64,000 nucleotides of DNA from Cristatella mucedo (Eukaryota; Bryozoa; Phylactolaemata; Cristatellidae): assembly GCA_009760855.2 (NCBI GenBank), contig WPIO01000019.1, forward strand, positions 310,001-374,000, given 5' to 3'. A program made the translations under genes and the position numbers. Numbering within the stretch: the first letter of the stretch is position 1; each line of letters starts with the position of its first letter. A model generated the notes under the pieces. It saw only the letters and a program-made list of their open reading frames with translations. It had not been told where the DNA came from and ran no database searches. This document shows, piece by piece, positions 1 through 12,981 of the stretch.

Positions 1-2837
1 TTCAAAAGCCAGCATTATGAATAGAAATGTTGTGACTAGTTATACATTTAAAAACTGTAGATCTGATCTACCTAAAATCTAATATATCTGAAAGTTGCGC
101 TATTTTAAACCTTAATGGTTAAATCTGAGGAAAAACAGAAATGAGATATTTTGCTACCACTGAAAGTGTGAATCCCCGAGCTCATAGTTGATACAACAGA
201 AGGTATCACTAGGGATAGAAATTACAGATTTTTGCATTGAAGAGCCTGGGCATGTCTGTGGCTCTAAATCAATGCTACGTAACGGGCTATCGAGAGAGAT
301 ATTCATTAAGTTTTCATCACAATATCTTTTTTGTCTGCTTACTTGCCGTTGAGGATGATACAATTTTAATGCCCGACTTTTTGGCTTTAAGTTTCGTATT
401 AAGGCTGCTTTAAATGTGTCTCACTGTTAAGGTAAAGTCGCTGCTTTAAATGTGACTCACAGCTAAGTAAAAGTAGCAATCTAAAAAATGTGCTGTAACG
501 ACGGAGCATAAGGCTTACACAAAAAAAGAAGGTTCTGTAAGTAATGGTACTTCAGTAATAACAGACTTTCATCATGAACCCATTCAGACAACCGTAGGTT
601 GGCAGCTCTATTCAGAGCTTCCATTCTTGCGTTTATTTACTCTACACATTAATAGTGAGCGCATCTTCTGCGGACTATCTTTTCAACGCGAACAAAACCA
701 AATATATCCAGAGGGCTAGGGTTGGGTTTATTGATTTAAAAAGAGGTGATTAACTATTAACGCATCACAATATAAAGTAATCAAATGAAAGAAAAGTCCA
801 AAAACAGTCATGCAAGCAGGCCCAATAAGTTAAAGTGTAGTCATTAGATACCATGCAAAATAGCTGGTCTAAGAAAGTTAGAGCAAAATTTCCAACCTGC
901 CGACAATGTGGATTTTCAAATTTAGGCCGGTCAGACATAGTAGAAGTAAAACAGGTGGCTAACGTTTTTTTTTTGATTAAATTGACACGTCTTTTTGTTT
1001 GTTCCCGTACGAAGTTAGTGTCCCATACCTCTGAAACCTTGTGCAAAGAAGGACGTCGGCACTTCAATAAAAAGCATTTCAAAACACTGTCAAAGCATTG
1101 CTATTTTGCATTTGATTCAAAGTTAACATAACGACAGCGGTCAATAGGATGCCTATGAGTATCAGCCATGTGATGAAAAACTGATACATTTGACGTTACT
1201 GATTGGGGTACTCACCAATGCAAGCACGTAATAACCTTGGTTATCAAACTTTCATCTTTCTTATATAAGAAAATGCAAAGCTTACAGGTATTGAAGCAAG
1301 TTGTCCATATTTCTCTCTGAGGAATTGTAAAATTTCTGCGTTCATTTAAAGCTGATATTTTCCTTAGAAGATATCGAAATACCAATATGTGGCTTTCGAA
1401 AAATTTATAGCCCCGTTTCGTACTCTCAGAAAAAGATTCGCGAAGCTTGGAGTTATTAAATTTGACGGATTCAATAAATGGCACAGGCAGAGCGAATATT
1501 CGCTCTTTTCATTGATATTCCTTTAACAAATAAGACTCTTGGATTTTCACTAGCCGTATTGCAATGGCTGCAATGTAAAAATGTCCGGATTAGCCCTGAA
1601 GATTAGATAACAAGTTCCCTGTGATGCAGTACATTTTCGAAATGCGACTACCAGCGTAAGTAAAGAAAGCGTGCAAAACTAAATAAGTGTGAAAAATAAG
1701 ACGATACGGCTTGAGCAAAATGAAGCAAGAGGTAGCATTTAGCAGACATATCCTAAGATGCAATCACATGCTATCTAGCTATCATGCACACCTAATCTGA
1801 ATGATTTCAATAATGTCCAAAGGTTACTATGTCACGAAAGCCCAAGATTAAATTGCCAAGGTTCAAGTGCAGCAACTTAAAGATGACACGTCCGCTTTAC
1901 ACTAAGAAGTCAAGGATATACACAACACCTATTATAAATTATGAAAAAATAAGAAACCTCACACACGACTAGAATTAAAAATATTGAGCTCGTTCTAGAA
2001 GCTGCTTAGCTTTTCTGGTGAGATTAAGTATCCAGTTTCCTAGCGCGGATAATGTTTGGGAGCTAAGGGCTTTGGCGAAACCCTTCTATCAGTTTTCTCA
2101 GAAATACCATAAGCAGAACAATCTAATAAGTCTAAGAATACACAATAAACAAAGTATTGGGCGATATACAATAGCTGTGGTAGCTTTTCGCTACCGTAAG
2201 TGGATTGCTGTAGATCACAGTTACACGTGGTGCCTGCGATTGCAAACGTTTGACTTCCTCAAGTTTTTACCCCTTTAATAAGTTCCATATTTTTGAAGTC
2301 TTTAGGGAAAAGATACTCCTCAGCTAAAGAGAGGCCATTCAAATTATTCGTACAGTTCTTGTGAAAGGCAACATATTTTCCCCAAGCGCGGACTCATGTC
2401 CTTAATTAAGACTCTGCTAATTCTATGCTACTTTCATCCGTAATTGTCCAGTGCCAAACCTACGGTTTTCACATATCTTTGGTTGCACATGCTAACACTG
2501 ATGGTTACCAAATGGTTTGTAACAAGCCAAAGAGCTCTTGAAGCCTTTTATGAAACTGCCAAGCACAGCATCCAAGTGATTTAAAAGGCTTGGGGGATTT
2601 ATGGTCAGTGAATATCATGTAATCTGCCAACTGATCGGGCGTTTCATACGAGGATTGTCTCATGTCTCGACTCAGATGAAATGTTCTAGAACAGCAGAAA
2701 AATCTGCCCAAAAATCTGTGCAAAACGTCTTATGTATTAGTAAAACCGTTGTAAACAATTGAGCAGCAAATTACGCTGTTTTCAGGAAAGCAGTCATTTA
2801 ACATAAAAAGTTGATCGAGAATAAGGGCAGATACAAT
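1..2837. other. AT-rich non-coding DNA, nothing recognised
   Basis: This stretch holds only short open frames with no domain that I recognise and no clear repeat family. It lies downstream of the last FN3 exon seen on the minus strand, so it may be intron or 3' flank of that gene. I looked for another FN3-type exon with a phase-1 acceptor on the minus strand here and did not find one. Confidence 0.5.
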
Positions 2838-4075
2838 GGACAAAGATCATCTGAAGTACCTCTGAAATATGGAGTACCTCAGGGCTCCGTGCTAGGTCCG
2901 GTTCTTTTCACGGTTAATACTCTCCCTCTTGCTTATGTGATTGCCAAGCACAATCTAGGCTTTCACTTCTATGCGGATGACACTCAGTTATACCTTTGCT
3001 TTGATCCCTCCCAGCCTTCGAGCACCTCAAATTCTCTCAACTCACTTGCTGCATGCATGCATTGATGACATCCGCACATGGATGGCAGCAAATTTTCTAC
3101 AACTAAACGATGACAAAACTAACTTACTAGTTATGGGCAATCCCAGTGTGATTCAGAAATTGGAAAGGCTGACGCTCAAAATTGGCTCTGCCAGCATATC
3201 TCTAGTCGCATCAGCTCGAAATCTAGGTGTCATATTCCAAAGCGACCTCTCGTTAGATGAACATATCAGGTCCACAGTCAAATCTGCCTATTTTTAGCTA
3301 CATAACATTGCTAAAATTCGGGCTTGTTTAGATAAGGATACCACGTCTAAGTTGGTCCATGCATTCGTGACATCCCGTTTTGACTTCTGCAACTCGCTGC
3401 TTATTGGCCTACCAGCATGTAAGATCAGGCGATTGCAGCTGGTGCAAAACTCTGCAGCTAGGCATGTCTGTCGTGAGCGTCGCAGCTGCCACATTAGACC
3501 ACTTTTCACCGATCTGCACTGGCCACCAGTCAAGCAACGGATTGACTTCAAGGTTTTGTCGCTCACTTGTAGGTCACTTCGTTCTTTGGCTCCAAGCCTA
3601 TCCCTCAGATCTACTCCCCCATCAGGCCAAGCATCGCACTACCCACTTTTCGGAATCCAACAGTTTACCACTACGTCGTACAAACCTCAAATCCTTTGGA
3701 GACCATGCATTTAGTTCGTATGCTCCCAAAGCCCGGAATTCCCTCCCGACCTGTGTCAGAACATCCCCTGACCTGACCACATTTAAAAGGAACTTAAAAA
3801 CACGCCTATTTAGGACAGCATTTAGTGGGTCCCTGTGATTCGTCATTCACGTGCTTATGCGTGCTGACACTGTGCATGCTGACACTAACCACATTTGCAT
3901 GCTGACCCTGTGCATGTCACCCCTAACCATATTATTCATTTTGTTTGATTTTTAAACATGATTTTACTTACCATTTAATTGCGTTTCTCTTTGCAGCAAA
4001 TGTAAAGCGCCTAGAAAGAGATTAAGTTCTCTGAGGGCGCTTTATCAAGTACATTACCATTATTATTATTATGCA
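2838..4075 (+). mobile_element. L2/CR1-clade LINE, family A, 5'-truncated copy
   Basis: This is the 3' part of a non-LTR retrotransposon that copies itself by target-primed reverse transcription. It starts inside the reverse transcriptase with GVPQGSVLGP, followed by the catalytic YADDTQLYL motif (nt 2970-2996). It continues through FLQLNDDKTNLLVMG and the long C-terminal region typical of the L2/CR1 clade. The frame is broken by a shift near nt 3050 (a repeated ATGC), a stop at 3295-3297 and another shift near 3590, so it is a dead copy. The 3' UTR carries tandem GTGCATGCTGAC-like repeats (about 3870-3920), a stem-loop with arms TAAAGCGCC and GGCGCTTTA, and an (ATT)n tail at about 4058-4073. 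The tail and the 5' truncation are what target-primed integration leaves. Confidence 0.9.
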
Positions 4076-5055
4076 AGAGACACACATAAGCCTGAATGGT
4101 GACGGGAATGGCAGGGGCATTTTAGAGCTTTACTTTTCACCAACATCGACGTGACAAAATCTAGGATTCCTAGCTGCATTTCAATGGCCTTTACCAATTA
4201 TTCATAAATTACTCTTTTTCACGTAGCAGCAGGTAAAATATTCACCTGAAAAATAGCATACCAAATCCCAACATAAGGCAATATCACGTGAGTTAAAAGT
4301 GTTTTTCTAGCTTTTCTTTCGATAATCAGCTGATCATACAATTGATGCCCGAACTCTCTAGGAGTAGCAATTTCAGCAACTCACTATGACAGCTTTTCTA
4401 CAGATTTCCCCCATCCCTAATAAGTGGTATATCAGGCTAGTTTACACAGCGACTGTTTGCACGTAGCACGGTCACATTGCTCCACGTAAAAGCCCCTCGG
4501 TATCGACCACCTCTCGGCCTCGGCGTCTACTTTGATGCTGCTTCTATTGGTGGAAATACGTCAGCCCAACGTCATCAGTACGGATGGATCCAATGATAAC
4601 GACCTTTTAGTTTTACACTGACTAACATTAAGACTCGTAATAAAAAAGTCGATGAAAAGTAGGCGTATAAGCAAATATTTAAAATCTATTATGTAAACAG
4701 ATTTATTCAAGACTTTCGACCTGGATTGCAGATAAGAACAAAAGGGGCATAGTTTTTGCTCTTTTGGCGAAGGTCTGCCGGCCGACAACTGGATTTCCTG
4801 AATGAGCACTAGAAGACCCGAGAACTGAAAAGACCTTCCTTAATTGACTGCCTTGCTAATCCCTACATACAAGCGATACCTTGCACTTACTTGCATTGCT
4901 TGGTTTTGTATAGCCCGGCCTGAGGCTGCCGTGGCGTAAAGCAGTACCTCACTTTTCCTGTCGTTTGGTACGTATCTGGCGTCAGGTGAACAATATTGCA
5001 TACGGCTCTGCTGCTACCTCAACTAGTGAGGGTTGAGCGGCATAGTTGTACGTAC
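4076..5055. other. Probable intron or flank, nothing recognised
   Basis: This is unique-looking AT-rich DNA between the family A LINE and the donor site of the 3'-most FN3 exon. No domain, RNA gene or repeat family could be supported here. Confidence 0.45.
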
Positions 5056-5355
5056 CTGAACAGTCGGTTGTTAATTGTAAAGCTTCTGCATCACTTTTAG
5101 TTTCGTCCAGCTGAAGGTCAAATTTTGTTTTCGCGATCACGTTAACATGGTACAATGTTTCCGGCTTTAGGTGGCTGAATTCCCAGAAGCAATCTGAAGT
5201 AATGATATTCTGTGATGGCATTTGGTAATTTTTTCTTTCATATAGTGAAACGTCATAAGAGAAGTTGCTCTGTCCTCCATGGGGAGCAGTCCAGCACGCT
5301 TTAAATGATGAGTTCGTGACTTTAGTGACGAATAGCTTCTTCACCTTGTCAGGAG
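5056..5355 (-). CDS. FN3-domain exon (type A-like), 3'-most of five
   Basis: This internal exon of a host gene encodes one fibronectin type III domain of 100 codons. FN3 is a beta-sandwich fold used in extracellular adhesion and receptor proteins. Visible hallmarks are the B-strand tryptophan (FKACWTAP), the strand C segment SYDVSLYE and the FSHLKPETLYHVNVIAKT turn and F-strand, with the tyrosine corner L-x-P-x-T-x-Y. The acceptor reads TTTTCTCGATAG before CTCCTGAC and the donor reads TTCAG before GTACGT. The first two bases and the last base both give phase-1 boundaries, so the exon is symmetric. It begins PDKVKKL, like the PGSVR starts of the two type A exons upstream, which makes the order A-B-A-B-A. 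The parent protein is not identifiable from FN3 domains alone. Receptor phosphatases, Ig/FN3 adhesion molecules and tenascin-like proteins are all possible. Confidence 0.75.
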
Positions 5356-5945
5356 CTATCGAGAAAACGCTTACAGCCGTGATAATAGGCCTTAAAAACA
5401 ACTTAGGTATGAAGCAAAAGAAAACTCTGAAGTATGTGCATATGCGTCTAAAAGATTTGCTGTTACGTGGACAGCTAAAGGGGTGGCTGATAACGTGCCA
5501 AGAATAGCAATTATGGGGTAGGGCTCGCCTGGCAATACTTAAGACGGCAGAAAGAGGCAGCAACACTGATGGAGACAGCAAGATCAGTCGACCCTTTCGC
5601 AAGCTGTGTGCACAAGAGCATTTAGCGTATTAATATATATTTCTAATGTATAATTTTCTCAAGCTAATAGCCCGGGAGACAGCTGATGGTAAATCTAAAT
5701 TAACCTATGATTGCAGTTTTGTCTCTCTGATGTGGAGGCTGCTGGGTTACATCATCAGCTACGTTAACAATTAAGTAAAGTCTAAGCCAGTAGTAGCTGC
5801 TACAAGAGAGCAACCTAGCCGATGATGGTTGTACTTTACTAGCCACATGTAGAGAATGAACCTGCCAAATTGAGGAATCATTCAGGCATAGTGCTACTCA
5901 TGATATTTTTACCATTTTGCCTATTCGTTGATGGTAGCTCATTTT
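5356..5945. other. Intron sequence
   Basis: This is intron DNA upstream, on the minus strand, of the 3'-most FN3 exon. It holds no recognisable feature apart from the polypyrimidine-poor acceptor region at about 5356-5385. Confidence 0.4.
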
Positions 5946-6060
5946 GACATAATAATAATAATAATAACATTGTACTTGATAAAGCGCCCTCAGAGAACTT
6001 AATCTCTCTCTTGGCTCTTACATTTGCTGCAAAGGGAAATGCAATTGAGACATTTTACTT
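5946..6060 (-). mobile_element. LINE family A, 3' tip only
   Basis: This short fragment begins with an (AAT)n tract at about 5950-5966, the complement of the ATT tail. It contains the conserved 3' end CTTGATAAAGCGCCCTCAG and the start of the upstream 3' UTR (TTTGCTGCAAAGGGAAATG). It is a severely 5'-truncated insertion lying in the last intron seen of the FN3 gene. One arm of the terminal stem has mutated here (GAGCC instead of GCGCC). Confidence 0.85.
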
Positions 6061-6959
6061 TGGGAGATCGATAAATGTATTAGGTTGGATATAAATCGAT
6101 TTTGAAAATGAACAGAAGTTAAAATTTTAATTGTGACTTCCTTCAGTGCTGATACTGCAAAAGCCTGACCCGAGGACCTAAAGGCGACACCCAAGACAAG
6201 AACTCGGACACACTGCTCGGTAGCGGCCTCTCATGATGCGGGCAAGCTGGGCACATTGTAAATGACCTGTGAAAATTTCATTTAGTAAATTAGTCCCACG
6301 TTAATATGTTTCATTCAAAGCAATGGCTGAGGCAACATAGTAGAGAGTGAGAGGGGAAGAGAATGTGTTCGGTTGGAATGTTGCTTCCGATCACAGCTTT
6401 TCCGGTACTGATGGCACACTTTCATTACAAAGCTAGACATTCTACTATAAGTGACCATTTGGTCTTTTCGAGTTTTATGGCTAGGCTATTTGAATTCAAG
6501 ACTTGAACTATTCACATACATGATCTTGGTTCATGGGATATTTCTCTTATTTGACGCTCTGGCAGCTCTTTTTTCCTGAGACCTTCACATCGTCGTCCAG
6601 GTTTATCCTAGCTAAGAATGACCATCTAAGATAAGGTACTGTTTGTCAACATTTTCCAAAGCATGATTTAGGCTGATGATGACGAAAGGAATAATTATTT
6701 CTATAGAAAAAAGTTTGATATGCAAAGGTTCCGAAACATTTTAAATCTCAATAAGAATCAGGAAGCGAAACCAGATTGAGGATTTGAATTACTAATCGCA
6801 CACAAGGAACCTGGTACAATCAAGCCAGTTTGACCACTTTTCACTGTCGTGCACAGGCTTTTTAAAAAGAAGAGAATAGACATCTAGGTTTTGTCACTTA
6901 TTTTATATGCTTCTTCATTCTCTTGCTCCAGCCTATCTATTTGAACTATTTACCAGTTA
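6061..6959. repeat. Intron with a low-copy repeat at about 6145-6300
   Basis: The segment at about 6145-6300 begins ATACTGCAAAAGCCTGAC. It is repeated in diverged form at about 9440-9600 with the same start and a similar run of bases after it. The remainder of the stretch shows nothing that I recognise. The repeat could be an intron duplication or an unidentified dispersed element. Confidence 0.4.
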
Positions 6960-7295
6960 GGCTAAGCAAGATATCACCTGCTCCTCTGATTCAAGTGGTT
7001 TAGCTGCACCATGAACCAAACTCCAGTTCTTCGGAGCTGGTACATTTAGTTTGTATAATCCCAAAGCATTCAACTCACTTCCGACTGACGTGACAACCCA
7101 CCTTGAGTTTACGCTTAGTAAAAGGCTAACAACGCACCTGTTCCTCACAGCAATGGCTGGATCCATGTGCGTTTTCTTTGTGTGCTTATGCGCATAGGGC
7201 GTTATTACTATCCGTATTGACATCATTTCATTACAGCACGTGTAACGTGCTGAAAGTCAGATTTAGTTCTTTGCGGGCACTGCACAAATATCTCA
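6960..7295 (+). mobile_element. Old relic of a family A-like LINE, 3' end
   Basis: Aligned by eye to 3650-4060, this region keeps the order of motifs: TAGTTTGTATAATCCCAAAGC, a conserved ACTCACTTCCGAC block, GTGCTTATGCG and a decayed terminal stem (GTGC and GCAC arms) followed by a weak ATTACTTT tail. It is much more diverged than the other family A copies and is therefore an older insertion or a related subfamily. There is no usable reading frame. Confidence 0.65.
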
Positions 7296-8889
7296 TTACT
7301 TTTGCTGTTAATACTAGTTCTCTCAAGAAGCAATCAAAGAGGACATCGATTACCTATCATTAAAATATTATAACATACCAGATTTGCTAATTTAAGATGC
7401 TGGGGCTATTCGGAACAACAGGGTACGTTAACCAGGTAGTTAACAGTGTAATATCTTAAGCCCATGGCTTATTCAAATGGTGATGACAGCGCTTTCTCAA
7501 AAAGCATTTACCCGAAATTTAATGAACCACGGAAAGAGAAAGGCCTTCATGACATAGCTAAGCACAGTCTCCTTTCGGCTTAGTATGTGGAAAAATTAAT
7601 TTTGCCTTTTTATGGTTGCTAGTCTAGAGAATGTCTTGAACTATTGCAGAGAAAGTTTGATTGAAAACGTTAAAAGATAAAAACGTAATATTATGAATAA
7701 TTGCGTGATGTTATATTGGCACGGCAGGCTATACATTGCTGCAAAAGGCCTAAAGTTGGGGCACTACAACCGCGAAAAAGATGTGTTACTACATTTTCTC
7801 ATACCGACCTTGAGGTCATTGTCGTTCGAACTAAATCGCGTTCCACGATTTCAGTCTCACTTTACCAATTGCTCGGCTTTTTGCTGAGGTAATCTACTAC
7901 TTCTAGTGCACGTGAGTGAGCATAACGAACGATTAAAAATAGAAAAAAAATTGCGTATGTTAGATCTTGGATTTTCAAGATGATGAAGTTTAAAGAGGAA
8001 GGAGTGAAATGTATCTTTATCGTCAATTGAGAATGAGAGAGTTGCTGAGATCTAGGATGGAATCGCTTCAACCAGACCTTATTTCAAAAGTACCTAGGCT
8101 AATTTAATCTCACTTTTAAGAAGCTATAGGTTTACAGGAATCGGTCATTTAGTTAAGCAAATAATAACGCTAAGTAGGAAGTCATTTAAGGCAGGTGCCA
8201 GTACGTTATTGAGATCGTTATTAGTTGTAGGTTTTTAGAGAACAATTCCGATAATGAAGTGAATAGACAACAAACTCATTCGATAAACTGATAGATAAGT
8301 GCACCAAAAGATGCTACGGGAAAGATCCTGATTCCAGCTCTATTCATGCAGTCTCCAACTTTTGGAATGGAAAACTCAAAGCAAACTATGCATCTTTGGG
8401 TTAAGATGATAACGGAGGATAATAAAAATCATAACACTAAAAGGTTGATTGCAGAACACCGTAAGAGAACTCGATCTATATCTAGCCACTTTAAAACTCC
8501 TGGCACGAACAGTTACAAAGGCTGAGTGTCCTGCGTATAATCCAACATGCAAGATGAAAAAGTATCATGATATGACTAGAATACGAGAGCAAACATGAAG
8601 ATACTCATGACCACAGGTTAGATGCACATAGGGGTAGTATATGGCCAGATAATATATAAATAGGCGCGAAAGGCAGAACGGCATTTTCAACTACGTGTTT
8701 AACGGGCAGAAGAGAAAGTTAATCTGATACGCTGCCTCTTCAACCTTGACTCAAAGAATGGTAGCTAGATCATAGCAAGTTGTGACCTTACTCGTACGAT
8801 AACTTCACCTTTTTGGTGCGTGCGAACTGTAGGCTCTTTCACCAGCAGATTTAAATTTAGTACAAATGGCGTTGAGATGATTTATTACT
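7296..8889. other. Intron sequence, nothing recognised
   Basis: This is AT-rich DNA with only short open frames. I could support no exon, repeat family or RNA gene here. Confidence 0.4.
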
Positions 8890-9385
8890 ATGCGAAATGT
8901 GCAACTGTTTGTGTCTAGAAATAGCTAACAAAACCGTCGAAGGTTTGAAATAACTAAAGCGAGGCAGGTAATTGTTTCAACAACGAACCTTATTATGCAT
9001 GCTTCTTTGAAGGAATATTACTTGCAAAAAGGAGCGCCTGATAGAGGAATTATTGCAAATTTTAGGTGGGTGCTTAAGACGTATGGAGGCAGCCAATGTT
9101 GGAGCTGCCGAGCTAAATATTTAACGTCTGGTGTGGTACAGACCTCGCGAATCCTTCGCATTCGTCAATTAATTGTGGCCACCATTAGTTTCTTTAGCAT
9201 AGGGTAACAAGTGCAGAGATTGTTGGGATTACTATCACGTGACCAAGGCTCGAATCTGTTGAGGCTTAACTGGTTTTTCGCTACTCTTATCTTTAGAGTC
9301 GGGGCAATCTAGCTTAGAGAGCACAAAAGATATATAGTGCCTACAGCACCCATAGCAAGAATCCGTTAAACATTAGAGGCTAGTA
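8890..9385 (+). repeat. Direct repeat, copy 1 (partner at 10485-10885)
   Basis: This segment and the one at about 10485-10885 share an ordered series of blocks. These are TAGAAATAGC followed by AACAAAACCGT or AATAAAATCCGT, then AGGTTTGAAA, CATGCTTCTTTGAAGGAA or CATGCGTCTCTAAAGGAA, GGAGC then CTGATAGAG, and GACGTATGGAGGCAG or GGCGTACGGAGGCAG. The two copies are in the same orientation about 1.6 kb apart. The short open frame at 8995-9207 lies in it but is not conserved as a protein in the partner copy, so I do not call it a gene. Confidence 0.65.
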
Positions 9386-10484
9386 TTTCGGAATTTTCCA
9401 ATGACAACTCAACCATTGAATAGCTAGTTTCGTTCGAGTTAAGATACTGCAAAAGCCTGACATGTAGACCTAATGCCAAGATCCAAAATCAAAATTTAGT
9501 GCAAGGAACGTTGAGATGACCAGATGCTAAGTAGTGGATGACGCGAGTGCTGGACGTTCTCACTTGTAGACTATAGGGCTACAGAGTGAAGTGATCTGTA
9601 AGCCAGACTGGAGTTAGTGAAAGCGTTTCTATGCTTGAGATGCACCCATTTATTCTCAAAAAAAGAGTGCCATGTCAGCTGATCGTTTAGAAAATTCCAC
9701 GAAATGAAAAGAGAAGCAGGCAAAGATTAATTGGTTAAATAATCTCATAGGGAATTTGAAGACACCAATTTCAGTTACGGAAGAAGCGACTAAGGAATGG
9801 GCAGATTCAAATCGTACTTGAAGACGAATAGCGTGTACCAGTGTAAACTAATTTTAAACTAAGTACGCTTTTCTAAACTTCATATCGAGGTATTTATATG
9901 CAATACTAAAGAGATGATCGAACGTTAGGTGACGATAAATGCGATACGATAAATATATAAAATGTCGGTCAATGTACGTCTTTGTGGCATTTTCTTTGAG
10001 CTCTACATTGATAAGATGCACTCACACACACACACACACACTGTACAGACGACGCATTAATAGACGGTAAGGAAACGCTTAAAATGAATGTTTAATACTA
10101 TTTACCTCAATTACATTGCTTCTTTACGGTAAATAACATATTTAGTAGTAATAAGCTGTTGAGGATATTCCCAAATTGGTGCAGCTACTAGAAATTAGCA
10201 CAACGCAGTAAATAGGGATTATGTGACTGAAAATCCTTGCACCTCCTTGTAGGCTACTGGAAAAAATGCATGAGCAACTGCTGCAGCACTGCTGCAGCAT
10301 GACACTTTTTGGGCGCCTAGACACGCGATGTAGCTGTCAGCTGTCTTGCAAAGGTCCATCACATGCTGTTGGCCGCGAGTAAAGCAAAGCAGAATTTAGG
10401 AGACTGTTTAGGAAATCAAGAATCTCAAATGTAACAGCAGAGGAAAGCCGAATTCAAGTAAGAACACCATATTTTTTCTTCAAT
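9386..10484. other. Intron with a (CA)9 microsatellite
   Basis: This stretch contains a (CA)9 run at 10023-10040. It also contains the second copy, at about 9440-9600, of the low-copy repeat first seen at 6145-6300. Nothing else is recognised. Confidence 0.5.
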
Positions 10485-10885
10485 AATAGGGTGGATTTGG
10501 ACCAGTTTGTGCCTAGAAATAGCCAATAAAATCCGTTGAGGTTTGAAAAACGAAAAATGAGGCATGCAATTTTTCCAACTTTCGACAACGAGCCGTACTA
10601 TACATGCGTCTCTAAAGGAACATATCCAGCAAGAAGGAGCATCTGATAGAGAATCTATTGCACTCATTTTAGATGAGTGTTTAAGGCGTACGGAGGCAGG
10701 CAGTGGACGAGCTCGTGAGGTAAAGCTTTAGCATCTTTTTGCAGTCCAATATTGCTTGTTTTCTAAGCTATTTAAAAGAAATGAAATTAATTTAGGAAAA
10801 TTCCCGACTAAACGAATATGAGGATTGGAAGAAAGAGGGAAAAGAGCTGCATAGTTCCTATAGCTACAACCTAAGAATCCAATTC
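10485..10885 (+). repeat. Direct repeat, copy 2 (partner at 8890-9385)
   Basis: This is the second copy of the direct repeat starting at 8890. Similarity runs from TAGAAATAGCCAATAAAAT to about AGCTACAACCTAAGAATCC, which corresponds to CCCATAGCAAGAATCC in copy 1. It may be a local tandem duplication inside the intron or two insertions of an unidentified element. Confidence 0.6.
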
Positions 10886-12981
10886 AGACGCCTCAAGCGC
10901 TCGCTGCAGCATGACCAGACATGACTACCTTAAAAATAATCCGCGTACATAGTAAAAGATTGAAAACCTTTCTGATGAGTGGCATCTATTGTCTCGTCGA
11001 GAAAAAACGATTCACAGTTAAGCATATTTCTAACATACATACTACCGCGACTGAATAATTTAAGCTAATAATCCAAAATCCTCATTATAAAGCTTCCTAG
11101 TAAACATAAAGAGACAGTCATAAGATCTGCGAAAGTCAATGTCAGAGCTTGACTATTTTAAATGGCCAGCCACATCGGTGCATTCTATTCATTTTAGGAA
11201 TTTTCTTGATTGAAATAATTCTCTTTGGTTCAGAACGAGGACCCAAAACAGCTGAGGACGTTTGTTGAGAGCCTTCAAATGTATGGTGTCTTCAAACGTA
11301 TGCTGTTGATTGGATTCTTAGTACAATAGGGATAATCTGGTCACCGTTGTGGCAAAGAGACTGAAAACATGTATCGGCATCTCTACCTTTTTAGTTGCAC
11401 GGTTCAAATAGGCTCCATTTTGAAAACGTGCATGAAAGATCGAAAACAGCAATCGAGGTCCATCTATTATTGCAGCCTGTCCTTAAGGAAACCACCAGGA
11501 ATTCTTGTAAGGCATTGCACAAATAACTGCCGAAGAGATACTGTATCCAAAGAATGAATCAATCTGACATGGATTCTAAGGAATTGATATTTCATTATTA
11601 AGGAAATACTGTACATATTGCACAAGTTGAAACTTTGACAGAGGAAGACTAGGCTATGAGCTTAAACTGGGCAAAGACATTTTTGCTTTCGATAATATAA
11701 ACGAAGAGAGCCAGAAAAAACAAACTATTCTACTCGTGGGGAGTGCTGAGAACGACCGTTATGTGCTGATCAGTTTATTTTTGACGACAAGTGTGTGTGC
11801 CATAATATGATTTGAAGTGATTAGCAGATTTCTGAAATGTAGCCATGTGGGAAGGCGACTCATTGGGGGCATAAATTAGTGGAGTGTTTTGATGCAAAAA
11901 GTATTTGGACTAGAGAACCTACAGCTAGACTACGGTAGAGATGGCCGTAAGGGAGACAATGCCAGAGATCAAACCAGTGACCAGCATTGCCCCTTTTCAT
12001 TGTTGCCCAAGTCCGGTGCTCCAAGTTTACGACTGTACGCCTGTACAGCATCAAACAAATGCTGGCAAAATCCTCCGTACTAAGCGAACAAATAGAACCA
12101 ATTCATGCCTACAGCCAGCAACACCACTGCTTGAGCATTCTATGTATAGCACAATCTACACCAGGGTAAGACGGATCGATTTAAATTCTCTTAAGTAAGT
12201 AGGCTTAAAAGCTATTACTTAACAGAATAAGTTTCATAAGGTTGTGAATGTCCCCTGAGCTGCCGCTGATCATTATAAATAGATCTCCACATACTGTTCT
12301 TCAGAGGAACAGTTTAGGCACACTGCGATAACAGGGGAAGCAATACAGCATATACTTGCATTTTTTGACTGCCCTTTAATAATTTACACATGCATATTAT
12401 AGTTCTAGCAAGTGGAACTGGTGGTTTGGAGCAAAAGGTGTGGATTGTATTCCGATTTATGACTGCTTGCTTACGTATTTCTTAACATATAAGCAAAAGA
12501 TTAAGATCTCCTGGCTTTGAGTTCAAGTTGGGTAAGCACAATGGGATACAAAATAAATTCAATAAAATAATAGTAGCCATTAAAGCCCAACTTTTCTGTG
12601 GAACAGCTTCATATTATCTTTCCCGAATAAAATAAGAAAATCTTTCACCCAAGGTCAGATACTGACTAAATTAGAATAACTAATTTTGCACAGGCTACAT
12701 TGTCCCTATTTGGGGCAAACTTTGTGAGCCAACTTTACAAGTAATATACTGGCCTGCCACAGTTGGCATTGTAACAAACAGCTGATATGCTGGAAGAGGT
12801 GATCATTTTTTGTGCTACATTATAGTCGTACGATATTGGTCGTGTGGATGGCTTAATCTACGTAGCATGAGTAGCCCTCATGGCACATACGGAAGTCACA
12901 TTGAACAAGACAAACTCCGGTAGACTTACCGAACTTGTATATTAAAAAAATACGATGTGCACTGTACTTTTAAAAACTCAC
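10886..12981. other. Intron sequence, nothing recognised
   Basis: Several short overlapping frames at about 11860-12200 lie here, but none resembles a domain or is flanked by convincing splice sites. No repeat family was identified. Confidence 0.4.

Noticed and set aside
10023-10040. (CA)9 run as a regulatory Z-DNA element
   Set aside because: Ordinary microsatellite length; no supporting context.
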